A DNA stretch of 64,000 bases, from contig JAREIK010005347.1 of the NCBI GenBank assembly GCA_029783825.1, positions 1 to 64,000 of the forward strand, given 5' to 3'. This DNA is from Sapria himalayana (Eukaryota; Streptophyta; Magnoliopsida; Malpighiales; Rafflesiaceae). Below, piece by piece: positions 39,180 to 50,475 of the stretch. The notes under the pieces are model-generated. The model saw nothing but the letters and a program-made list of their open reading frames with translations, did not search any database and was not told where the DNA came from. The translations under genes were made by a program, and so were the position numbers. Every line of letters begins with the position of its first letter. The first letter of the stretch is position 1.

Positions 39180-39660
39180 CGAGACGGAATCCCAGAAATG
39201 ACTAGTGCCAAACTAACAAATGGCCTCGACACCGTGGATTGGTATTCTCCGGCGAAGAAAAGGTTTCCAACAAAGGCAACGCTTATTGTGTCAGTTCAGC
39301 CCAACTCTTCTGTTGTTCTCGCAGATTGCTCCCGACAAATAGAGCTAAATTACTTTTGGGCTTCTGCATTTTATGCATAGTTTTTTATGCTAAGTTATAA
39401 GATTAGCTCTTTCATGGGATGGATTCCCGAGGAATCATCCTCTGTTTATAATACTGCGTTTTATGCTAAATTACACGGAACACGTTCACATTCATTAATT
39501 AGGTAAAGAATATCGAAGAACTGATACAATTATAAACTTAATGGAGAAACTTATAGGATGCTGCAAATATGGCCAATGATTTCGAAGACGCAAGCTTGAA
39601 CCCGAGCTGTTGGAATTGGCCGAACGTGATGAAGAAGAAGCGCAACTCATTCTAGTGATA
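39180..39660 (+). pseudogene. Broken gene fragment, unrecognised family
   Basis: An open frame at 39198-39380 begins with ATG (MTSAKLTNGLDTVDWYSP...) and contains VSVQPNSSVVLADCSRQIEL and LNYFWAS. Its composition is balanced and protein-like, unlike the Ile/Asn/Lys frames of the satellite. After a stop, about 120 bp of unlike sequence follows. A second coding-like stretch at about 39503-39649 reads VKNIEEL, then, after stops and apparent frame changes, NLMEKLIGC and MANDFEDASLNPSCWNWP, ending at a stop near 39649. It looks like two exon pieces of one host gene, disabled by frameshifts. I do not recognise the protein. It lies left of a CACTA right end, so capture by that element is possible but unproven, since the other terminus was not found. 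Confidence 0.5.
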
Positions 39661-40398
39661 GATTATTCAATATAATTAAGTTAAAAATAATATTAAATTT
39701 TTCACATAATTATATTAAATCAACTTATATTTACATTTTATTTTTATTTCTCTTAGGGATAAATTAAATATTAACAAATTATATTTTAAAATTAAATATT
39801 ATTACTTATTTTATAAATAAAAACAACAATTTTGAATGTATAAATATTTAGATATTTTTTAATTTTATCATAAGTTTCTGTTTATTTTTAATAAATAATT
39901 TTGAACTAAAATTTGATAATTTTTTTTATTAATCTAGAGTAAAAATAAAAATATTATTACTTATTAAAAAAAATAAATAAGAAATTTGTTACAAATCTAT
40001 AAATTCAAAATTAATTGTTTCACATCCATGACACTAATAAAAGTGACAAGGTTTATAATTTTCAACCCCTTTTTCCTTGGAAATTTTTAAGGAGTTAAGC
40101 AATTTTCCTAACTTATTAGTCTTAACAATGACACATCTAGTAAGTGTCATTAAATGTCTACATACAAATATAAGAAATGACATTTTATAAAAGCATCAAG
40201 ATATAAAGCGTCATTAATTTTAAGTTTTGATGTAGTAATAATGACACTTCTAGTAAGTGCCATAAAAACTTAAAACATTTTCCAAATAATGGCACTTTTA
40301 TAAAAATGTCATTAAATGTCTAATTACAAATAGAATAATGACATTTTATGAAAGCGTCAAGATATAAAGCATCATTAATTTTCTATTTTGTTGTAGTG
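39661..40398. mobile_element. CACTA-type element, right-end portion
   Basis: The segment ends TTCTATTTTGTTGTAGTG at 40398, the reverse complement of CACTACAACAAAATAGAA, a typical CACTA (En/Spm) terminus. Subterminal repeats are present: TGACACATCTAGTAAGTGTC (about 40130), TGACACTTCTAGTAAGTGCC (about 40241), AATGTCATTAAATGTC (about 40303), and two copies of a TGACATTTTAT/GCATCAAGATATAAAG block (about 40177 and 40337). Across the boundary, hAT sequence resumes in register with the other hAT copy at about 61770, so the element sits inside a hAT. No transposase and no left terminus were found; 39661-40020 is plain AT-rich DNA. The left limit is uncertain. Confidence 0.75.
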
Positions 40399-41772
40399 AA
40401 TGATGATTTCTTTGATGGTAGTGATACTTATGTTGATGATTTTTTTGTTTAATTGGAGAAAGAACAAGAAGTTGCAGCTTTGGAAGAGTTGGATAGGTAC
40501 TGGGAGGACAAATTGAAAAAAATAGAATTAATTTTGATCTTCTAAACTGGTGGAAGGTAAATGAGGTTAGGTATCCTTCTTTGGCAAATGAAGAAAGGAA
40601 TGTATTTGCTATCCAAGCATCTACTGTGGCCTACGAATCTACATTTATCACTGGGGGGAGAACTTTAGATAAATTTCGGAGTTCTTTAAAACCTATTACA
40701 GCTAAAGTTCTCATATGTCTACAAGATTGGTTGAGAAGCTCAAACAAACCTATTGAAATTGAAGATTTAGTTCAAGACATTGATGATAATGAATCAGGTT
40801 AGTATACAAATCTTTTAAATTTTAATTTCACTTTTACTTATTTTATTCATTCAATTTAATAAAAATATGGTTCATTACAATTTTCAGAGGGGTCTCAAGA
40901 TCCAAATATTCTTCCAACTCTAGTTGACCAACTAAATTTGGAATGGGTGTATTAAATTTTATAAGGTAATATTTTATTTTTTTATTACTCTTTCATCTTA
41001 GAAATTTATGTCTACATGATTAACATGTTTTCATCTTTGGTTATCCTTCTATAGTGGAGGAAGAAAAGGGAGGAGTTGTAGAAGAGATAATTAATTGGGT
41101 TTGGATTTTCATTGCTGTTCCGGGACGGACCTTTGAAATGATTATTACCATGGTTGTTATTAGTTGTATTTTTTTTGTTATATTAAGCTGCCTAATTTTA
41201 GGAATTACTTAAGTAGTATTTGATGCTATTAATGTTTGTGGTCATCTTTAGCTATTCCTTAATATTTTTAAGTAATTGTTTAAAAAATGTAGTATTGCTA
41301 ATATGGTTAACTTTTACTCTGCTGAACAAAGCCAACTTGTGACAAAACAAAGAACCAAATTAAGCACACAATTCGGTCCCGTTCTATTTAACATTTCTAT
41401 CCTTTTCTGCACATCAAAGCTTTTGACAAGGTAATGGAACTCGTTTGCGGTATTCAGCCTAATTGACAAAAGAAAATTGGCCTAATTTGAGTTTGAAAGA
41501 TACATAACTAAGGAATGATAAATGGTACAACAAAAGGTTTTGAAATGAACTAACTTGGCTGGTTTGAAAAAAATAAATTGAAAAAAATGTCCGAACTCCG
41601 TTCCGTCTCGGAACCATTTTCTCCTACCCACAATCCCCGATCTGCGTCCCGTCCCATCTCGATATTTTCAACCCATGGGATGGGGCTGGATCTTCAAAAA
41701 TAAATCTCCAAACTGTGGGAAGGGAGTGGGGATTTGTAATCCTTATCTCGTCCCGTCCCATGAGCATCCCTA
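40399..41772 (+). mobile_element. hAT transposon remnant, 3' part (copy 1)
   Basis: Homologous over its whole length to the right part (about 61770-63145) of the complete hAT, including the transposase C-terminus, intron, 3' non-coding region, GC-rich CCCGTCCCAT subterminal words and the right terminus ending CATGAGCATCCCTA. Satellite resumes at 41773 with GCATTGAGTGGTTTATAGG, the same satellite position at which the complete copy ends. The 5' two thirds of the element are missing, and a CACTA end abuts it at 40398. It is non-autonomous and inactive. Confidence 0.9.
40440..40975 (+). pseudogene. hAT transposase C-terminal fragment (dimerisation domain)
   Basis: The open part at 40581-40802 encodes VFAIQASTVAYESTFITGGR, SSLKPITAKVLICLQDWLRS and LVQDIDDNESG. 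This matches the hAT family C-terminal dimerisation region, including the acidic residue of the catalytic D-D-E triad in YESTF (codon 40635-40637). Upstream, EKEQEVAALEELDRYW is readable but is separated by a frame change within the A-run near 40520. A TAA in VDDFFV-stop-LEKEQEV is shared with the other copy. A GT donor follows DNESG (about 40799), with an acceptor near 40888 and a short last exon. Confidence 0.85.
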
Positions 41773-41840
41773 GCATTGAGTGGTTTATAGGTTTTATTTA
41801 AAAAATAAAATAACAAAAAAATTATTTTTATTATTTTTTG

Positions 41841-41872
41841 ATATTTTCAAAGGTTATAACCTTTGAAAATAT
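41841..41872. repeat. Perfect 32-bp palindrome in satellite
   Basis: The half-site ATATTTTCAAAGGTTA is followed by its exact reverse complement, with no spacer. It lies in the first unit after the hAT remnant. Confidence 0.9.
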
Positions 41873-44015
41873 AATAATTTTTAAATTTTTTTCAAATGTG
41901 AATATAATATTTATTATACTAATCATTATATTTATATATTATATAAATTCAATATAAACAATTTTATTGATAAATATTCTAATAATGATAAAAAAATAAA
42001 TTAATAATCTATTATTAATAAGATAGATATCAATTAAAATATAATTACAAAACCTAAAATGATTCAGAAGCAAAGCAAAATATATTACTATATAATAATT
42101 TTTTGTTTTGAAATTTTTTTTCTTTTAAAAAGTTTATCTATAATTTTTTGATGAAAAATAATTTACGAAATTATATTTGTGTAACTAAAATTATTTTGTA
42201 ATTAATATTTATATAAAAGTAAACAAATAAATAATTAAAATGAATATTCAAAATTATAATTAAAAATAATGAGATTTATTATTTATTATTTAGGGTATAC
42301 TGGTCTAATTTAAATTAGATCTGTTTTACTAATAATTTATTTTGTAATTAATATTAATTAAAATATATTTACATAAGACAAAATTATTCAAAATCAAATC
42401 AAAATATATTACTAAATAATAATATTTAATTTTTAAAATTTTCGTTCTTTTTATAAGCTTATATTTTTTTTATTAAAATAAATTATTTAAAAAATATTTG
42501 TCTCACTCGAAATTTATTTTGTAATTAATTTTTCTAAAAAATAAACTATATATAATTAAAATAAATATTTAAAATTATAATAAATAGAAATAAAAATGAG
42601 ATTTATTATTTATTAAGTAGTATATATCTGTTAAAAGTTTATGTATTTAGGCGTTTCGGGATTTATGAGCTTACTGGTTTAAGGTTATAACCTTTGAAGA
42701 TATAATAATTTTTAAATTTTTTTCAAAAGTAAATACAATATTTATTTATAATAATTATATATCATATAAATTCAATATAAACAATTTTATTGATAGATAT
42801 TCTAATAATTTTCAAAAAATAAATTAAAAATCTATAATGAATAAGATTTATATTACTTAAAATATATTATCAAAACCTAAAATGATTCACAATCAAAGAA
42901 AAATATATTACTAAATAATAATTATTTGTTTTAAAATTTGTATTCTTTTTATAAGCGTATAAATTTTTTGATGAAAAATAATTTTTATAAATTATATTTT
43001 TAACTCATAATTTATTTTATAATTAATACATATATAAATATAAAAAACTAAACAATCAAAATGAATTTTTTAAATTATAATGAAAACAAATAAAAAAGAA
43101 ATTTATTAATTATTATTTAGGGTATACTGATTTCAAGGATTATCTATATAGAGGTATCGGGATTTTGTAGTTTAGAGATTTAAATGCTTAGGCATTTAGT
43201 GGTGTATAGGTTTTATTTAAACAATAGAATAACAAAGAAAAAATATTTTTTTTTATTTTTTCACATTTTCAAAGGTTATAACCTTGGAAAATATAACAAT
43301 TTAAAAATTTTTTTCAAAAGCAAATACAATATTTAGTTATAATAATCATTATATTTATATATAATATAAATTCAATATAAACATTTTTATTGATAAATAT
43401 TCTAATAATGATGAAAAAATGAGTTAATAATCTATTATTAATAAGATAGATATCAATTAAAATATAATTACAAAACCTAAAATGATTTAGAAGCAAAGAA
43501 AAATATATTACTATATAATAATTTATTGTTTTGAAGATTTTTTTTTTAAAAAAGTTTATCTATAATTTTTTGATGAAAAATAATTTACATAAATTATATT
43601 TGTGTAACTCATAAATTATTTTGTAATTAATATTTATATAAAAATAAACAAATAAATAATTAAAATGAATATTTAAAATTATAATTAAAAATAATGAGAT
43701 TTATTATTTATTATTTAGGGTATACTGGTCTAATTTAAATTAGATCTGTTTTACTAATAATTTATTTTGTAATTAATATTTCTATCAAAATAAACTGAAA
43801 ATTAAATAAAAAAAAATTTAAAATTATTCTGAATAAAAATTAAAATGATATGTATGATTTATTATTAATGTATACTAGTTTAATGGTTTAAGTATTTAGA
43901 GGTTTTGTCTCTTAGAAGTTTAGCGATTAATGTTTTTAAGCATTTAGTGGTTTATTGGTTTTATTTAATCAATAAAATAACAAAAAAAAATTTGTAATTT
44001 TTTGTCATTTTCATA

Positions 44016-44030
44016 GGTACCTTTGAAAAT
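44016..44030. repeat. Palindrome with central deletion (GGTACC)
   Basis: The core GGTTATAACC is reduced to GGTACC, four central bases shorter, with CTTTGAAAAT intact on the right and TTTTCATA on the left. Confidence 0.8.
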
Positions 44031-44259
44031 ATAAAAATATTTAAAATTTTTTGAAATGTGAATATTATATTTTGTTATAATAATATTAATAATTATATAT
44101 GATATAAATTCAATATAAATAATTTTATTGATAGATATTATAAAAATGATCAAAAATTAAATTAATAAACTATTAATAATAAGATAGATATTAATTAAAA
44201 AATATTTACAAACCCCATATTGATTCAAAATTAAAGTAAAATATATTACTGGATAATAA

Positions 44260-44320
44260 TTTTAAATTTTTAAATTTTTAAATTTTTAAATTTTTAAATT
44301 TTTAAATTTTTAAATTTTTC
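44260..44320. repeat. (AAATTTTT)n octamer expansion
   Basis: About seven tandem copies of TTTTTAAA occur where other type-C units have one or two. This is a local expansion private to the unit. Confidence 0.85.
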
Positions 44321-47300
44321 TTCTTTTATAAGCGTATATATATTATTGATTAAAAATACATTATTTTAATTATTTTTGTTACACTCAAAATTAATTTATA
44401 ATAAATATTTCTATAAAAATAAACTAATAAATAATTAAAATGAATATATAAACTATAATAAAAAGAAATTAAAATTAGATTTATTAATTATTATGTATTA
44501 TATTGTAGTTTAATGGTTTTTGTTTTTAGGTATTACTAGGTTTAGGTGTTTACTGATTTAATTGTGCATGCATTTAGTGCTTCATAGGTTTTATTTAAAA
44601 AATAAAATAACAAGACATTTATTTTTATTATTTTTTGATATATTCAAAGGTTATAACATTTGAAAATATAATAATATTTAAATTTTTTTCAAAAGTAATT
44701 TCAATATTTATTTATAATAATCAATATATTTATATATCATATTTCAACATAAATAATTTTAGTGATAAATATTCTAATAATGATCAAAAAATAAATTAAT
44801 AATCTATTATTAATAAGATAGATATCAATTAAAATATAATTACAAAACATAAAATGATTCATAAGCAAAGCAAAATATATTACTATATAATAATTTTTTA
44901 TTTTGTATTTTTTTTATTTAAAAAAGTTTATCTATATTTTTTTGATTAAAAATAATTTACATAAATTATATTTGTCTAACTCATAATTTATTTTTTAATT
45001 ATTATTTATATACATATAAAAAATTAATAATTAAAATGAATATTACAAATCATAATGAAAAAAAAATTAGATTTATTATTTATTATTTAGGGTATACCGG
45101 TTTAATTTAAGTTATATCTGTCTCACAAATAATTTATTTTGTAATTAATATTTCTATAAAAATAAATTGATAGATAATTAAAATAAAAATTTAAAATTAT
45201 ACTAAATAAAAATTAAAATGAGATTTATGATTTATTATTAATGTATATTAGTTTAATGGTTTACGTATTTTGAGGTTTTTTCATTTAGAAGTTTAGCGAT
45301 CTAAGTTTTTAGGCATTTTGTGATTTATATGTTTTCTTTAAACAATAAAATTACGAAAAAAATCGTAATTTTTTGTCATTTTCAACTGTTATAGCCTTTG
45401 AAAATTTAAAAATATTTAAAATTTTTTGAAATTTGAATACAATATTAAGTTATAATAATTTTAATAATTTTATATCATATAAAATAAATATAAACAATTT
45501 TATTGATTAATATTATAATAATGATCAAAAATTAAATAAATAAACTATTTATAATAAGATTGATATTAATTAAAAAATATTTACAAAACTCAAATTGATT
45601 CAAAATTAAAGTAGAATATAATATTTGATCATAATTTTTAATTTTTAATACTACTTCATTTATGCTTCTTTTAAAAGCGTATAAATATTTTTTGAATAAA
45701 AATAAATTGTTTAAATTATATGTGTCGCACTCATAATTTATTTTTTTATAAAATTTTTATAAAATTAAACTAATAAATAATTAAAATAAATATTTAAAAT
45801 TATAATAAATTTAAATAAAAATTCAATTTATTAATTATTAAGTAGTATATAGTGGTTTAATGGTTTAGGTATTTAGGCATTATGGGGTTTATGAGTTTAT
45901 TAATATAACTGTGTATGCATTTAGTGGTTTATAGTTTTTATTTAAAAAATAAAATAACATAACATTTATTTTTATTATTTTTTCATATTTCCAAAGGTTA
46001 TAACCATTGTAAATATTATAATTTTTAAATTTTTTTCAAAAGCGAATTCAATATTTAGTTATAATAATCATTATATTTATAAATCTAATAAATTCAATAT
46101 AAACAATTTTATTGATAAATATTCTAATAATGATCAAAAAATAAATTAATAAAGAATTATTAATAAGATAGATATCAATTAAAATATAATTACAAAATCT
46201 AAAATGATTTAGAAGGAGAGCAAAATATATTACTATATAATAAATTTTAGTTTTTAAATTTTTTATTCTTTTTATAAGTTTATCTATATTTTTTGATGAA
46301 AAATGATTTATATAAATTATATTTGTCTAACTCATAATTTATTTTGTAATTAATATTTATATAAAAATAAATGAATAAATAATTAAAATGAATATTTAAA
46401 ATTATAATGAAAACAATAATATTTAGATTTATTATTTATTATTTAGGGCTATACCAGTTTAATTTAAATTATATCTGTCTCACTAATAATTTATTTTGTA
46501 ATTAATATTTCTATAAAAATAAACGGATAAATAATTAAAATAAAAATTTAAAATTATACATAATAAAAATTAAAATGAGATTTATGATTTATTATTAATG
46601 TATATTAGTTTAATGGTTTAAGTATTTTGAGGTTTTGTCGTTTAGAAGTTTAGCAATCTATGTTTTTAGACATTTAGTGATTTATAGGTTTTCTTTAAAT
46701 AATAAAATTACAAAAAAAAATCTAATTTTTTGTCATTTTCAAATGTGATAGCCTTTGAAAATTTAATAATATTTAAAATTTTTTGAAATTTGAATACAAT
46801 ATTAACTTATAATAATTTTAAATATTATATATCATATAAAATAAATATAAACAATTTTATTGATTGATATTATAATAATGATCAAAAATTAAATTAATCG
46901 ACTATTTATAATAAGATTGATATTAATTAAAAAATATTTACAAAACTCAAATTGATTCAAAATTAAAGTAAAATATAATATTTGATAATAATTTTTAATT
47001 TTTAATACTACTTCATTTATGCTTCTTTTAAAAAAGTATATATATTTTTTGATTAAAAATAAATTATTTAAATTATATGTGTCGCACTCATAATTTATTT
47101 TGTAATAAAAATTTCTATAAAAATAAACTAATAAATAATTAAAATGAATATTTAAAATTATAATAAATTTAATTAAAAATTCAATTTATTAATTATTAAG
47201 TAGTATATAGCGGTTTAATGGTTTACGTATTTAGGCATTACGGGGTTTAGGAGTTTACTGTTATAACTGTGTATGCATTTAGTGGTTTATAGGTTTTATT

Positions 47301-47340
47301 TAAAATATAAAATAACAAAAAATTTATTTTTTTTATTTTT

Positions 47341-47374
47341 TTATATTTTCAAAGGTTAACCTTTGAAAATATAA
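47341..47374. repeat. Perfect 34-bp palindrome with GGTTAACC core
   Basis: The half TTATATTTTCAAAGGTT is followed by its exact reverse complement, the longest perfect palindrome I found in the window. The centre has lost two bases (GGTTAACC in place of GGTTATAACC) without disturbing symmetry. Confidence 0.9.
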
Positions 47375-49442
47375 TAATTTTTAAATTTTTTTCAAAAGCA
47401 AATTCAATATTTAGTTATAATAATCGTTATATTTATATATCATATAAATTCAATATAAACAATTTTAGTGATTAATATTCTAATAATGATCAAAAAATAA
47501 ATTAATAATCTATTATTAATAAGATAGATATCAATTAAAATATAATTACAAAACATAAAATGATTCATAAACAAAGTAAAATTTATTACTAAATAATGAT
47601 TTTTTGTTTTGTAATTTTTTTTATTTTAAAAAGTTTATATATATTTTTTTCGATTAAAAATAATTTACATAAATTATATTTGACTAACTTATAATTTATT
47701 TTTTAATTAATATTTATATAAAAATAAATAAATAATAATAAAAAAGAATATCTAAAATTATAATAAAAAAATGAGATTTATTATTTATTATTTAGGATAT
47801 ACCAGTTTAATTTAAATTATATTTGTCTCACTAATAATTTATTTTGTAATTAATATTTCTATAAAAATAAACTGATAAATAATTAAAATAAAAATTTAAA
47901 ATTATACTGAATAAAAATTAAAATGAGATTTATGATTTATTATTAATGTATTCCAATTTAATAGTTTAATTATTTAGAGGCTTTGTCGTATAGGTGTTTA
48001 GTGATTCAAGTTTTTAGGCATTTAGTGGTTTATAGGTTTTATTTAAACAATAAATTAACTAAAAAAATTTTGTAATTTTTTGTCATTTTCATAGCTTATA
48101 ACCTTTGAATATATAATAATATTTAAAATTTTTTGAAATGTGAATACAATATATAGTTATAATAATTTTAATAATTATATATCATATAAATTAAATATAA
48201 ACAATTTTATTGATAGATATTATAATAATGATCAAAAATTAAATTAATGATCTATTAATAATAAGATAGATATTAATTAAAAAATATTTACAAAACCCAA
48301 ATTGATTCAAAATTAAAGTAAAAAATATTATTGGATAATAATTTTTAATTTTTAAATTTTTACTTCTTTTATAAGCGTATATATTCTTTTATTAAAAATA
48401 AATTATTTAAATTATATATGTCACACTCATAATTTATTTTGTAATAAAAATTTATATCAAAATAAACTAATAAATAATTAAAATGAATATTTAAAAATAT
48501 AATAAATTGAAATAAAAATTAGATATCTTAATTATTAAGTAGTATATAGGGGTTTAATGGTTTATGTACTTAGCCATTACGCGCTTTAGGAGTTTAAATG
48601 ATTTAACTATATTTGCATTTAGTGGTTTATAGGTTTTATTAAAAATTAAAATAACAAAATATTTATTTTTATTATTTTTTTATATTTTCAAAGGTTATGA
48701 CCTTTGAAAATATAATAATTTTTAAATTTTTTTCAAATGTGAATTCAATATTTAGTTATAATATTCATTATATTTATATATCCTATAAATTCAATATAAA
48801 CAATATTATTGATAAATATTCTAATAATGATCAAAAAATAAATTAATAATCTATTATTAATAAGATAAATATCAATTAAAATATAATTACAAAACCTATA
48901 ATGATTCAGAAGTAAAGCAAATGATATTAGTATATAATAATTTTTTGTTTTTAATTTTTTTTTCTTTTAATAAGTTTATCTATATTTTTTTGATGAAAAA
49001 TAATTTATATAAATTAAATTTGTCTAACTCATAATTTATTTTTTAATTAATATTTATATAAAAATAAACAAATAAATAATTAAAATGAATATTTAAATTT
49101 ATAATGAAAAAATGAGATTTATTCTTTATTATTTGGGGTATACCAGATTTATTTAAACTATATCTGTCTCACTAATAATTTATTTTCTAATTATTATTTC
49201 AATAAAAATAAATTGATAAATAATTAAAATATAAATATAAAATTATATTTAAAAAAAATTTAAATGAGATTTATTATAGTATATAAGTTTGATATTTTAA
49301 GTATTAAAGGTTTTGTCATTTAGGACTTTAGCGATTTATTTTTTTAGGCATTTAGTGGTTTATTGGTTTTGTTTAAACAATAAAATAACAAAAAAATTAT
49401 TTTTGATATTTTTTCACATTTTTAATGGTTATAACATTTGAC

Positions 49443-50475
49443 AATATCCATAAATCCACAAATTATGCACCATATTAAAACTATGCAAATATAAGATTGT
49501 GCATGTGTGTGACATGCAACATTAAGCGTTTGCCTATGCCATTGCTATGCAATTGGAATACATGTAAAACTGAATATCCATAAATCCACAAATCCATATC
49601 TACGGCACTTTGTCAATTCATTCTCACGTCTGAATTCCACATTCTTTTGGTCCAATGATCATCAAAAGAGTATCTCTTGGGTTAGAATGCTTCCTCCTCA
49701 AGCTCTAAGAAGTGGCTATATGTTGCACCGACAAAATATCAAAAAATATGCATGCATCGGTGTGCATGTTTGATAAGGTCCATCTCATAGTCTAATTATA
49801 TACGCGTACAACCAAGCTAGAATACAAGTAAAATTACAAAATGCTATAATGATGGGTCTTCTGCTTCCGGGAGTGTAGCATCGCCTAATGTGTATTTACA
49901 AAATTCATTAGTTGGCCCCACTTAGAGATACTCATGCGTCAAGTTGCCCCCATTGCATGCTACATAAAGAATAGACAAGATTGTGTGTGTGAGTATCTCA
50001 TGATCCGTCTCTACAAGTACATGGTGCATACAAAGTCCAAAAAACAAAATAGACTACAAACATAGACTACAAGTTTGAATCTTTCGCGCCCGTGTGGCTT
50101 GTCTGGACTCCATTGCTTACTAGCCCTGCTTGGTGATGCTTCGGATTTTGCAGGCTCTTCGATTAATCATGGATTACCTGCTACTCCTGTTGGGTGATGG
50201 TTGGGTGGCCCTCTATGCTGCCTGATAGGGCTAGTGGGACCCACTCCTAGATACTCATGGGCTTACTCTTTACCACTTTGCTCGGTCTCGTCAGTTGTCT
50301 GAATGTTATCATCCCGGGTTGCTAGTGGGGCCCTTTACAAACTGGTGGCCCATACTTCTGCCTGCTTCCAGGACTTGCTGGCCCCTCTAAATGCTACACC
50401 AAAATGGACAAGAATATGTGCACATGTGTACTATGGTCCGTCGCTATGTTTGTGTGGTGCAGTTGTATCAGAGTT
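49443..50475 (+). repeat. Module G, copy 3 (5'-truncated)
   Basis: Same orientation as copy 2 and closely similar to 17486-18485 (for example AAGATTGTGCATGTGTGTGA and GTAGCATCGCCTAATGTG). It keeps the ~330 bp that copy 1 has lost, but lacks the inner 1.45 kb of copy 2. The satellite to its right (50476 to about 51800) matches the satellite to the right of copy 2 (18486 to about 19800), so more than 2 kb was duplicated as a block. At the left edge, ATCCATAAATCCACAAAT (49447-49464) duplicates sequence found about 130 bp inside the module. The open frame at 50303-50494 is not conserved in the other copies. Confidence 0.85.

Larger units (their letters stand above)
41773..49442 (+). repeat. AT-rich satellite array with 1.34-1.37 kb dimer order (about 12 units)
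   Basis: Palindrome cores lie near 41856, 42683, 43275, 44018, 44648, 45389, 45998, 46745, 47357, 48094, 48695 and 49428. From 43.3 kb two unit types alternate: type A (about 735-750 bp to the next core, with CAGAAGCAAAGCAAAATATA and an extra TCTAATTTAAATTAGATCTG or related stretch) and type C (about 600 bp, with TTCAAAATTAAAGTAAAATA and TTTTATAAGCGTATATA). This gives a 1340-1370 bp higher-order dimer repeated about four times. At 42683 a unit has lost the sequence between octamer tract and palindrome. Open frames at 43314-43496 and 43965-44153 are repeat-derived. No genes were seen. Confidence 0.92.
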
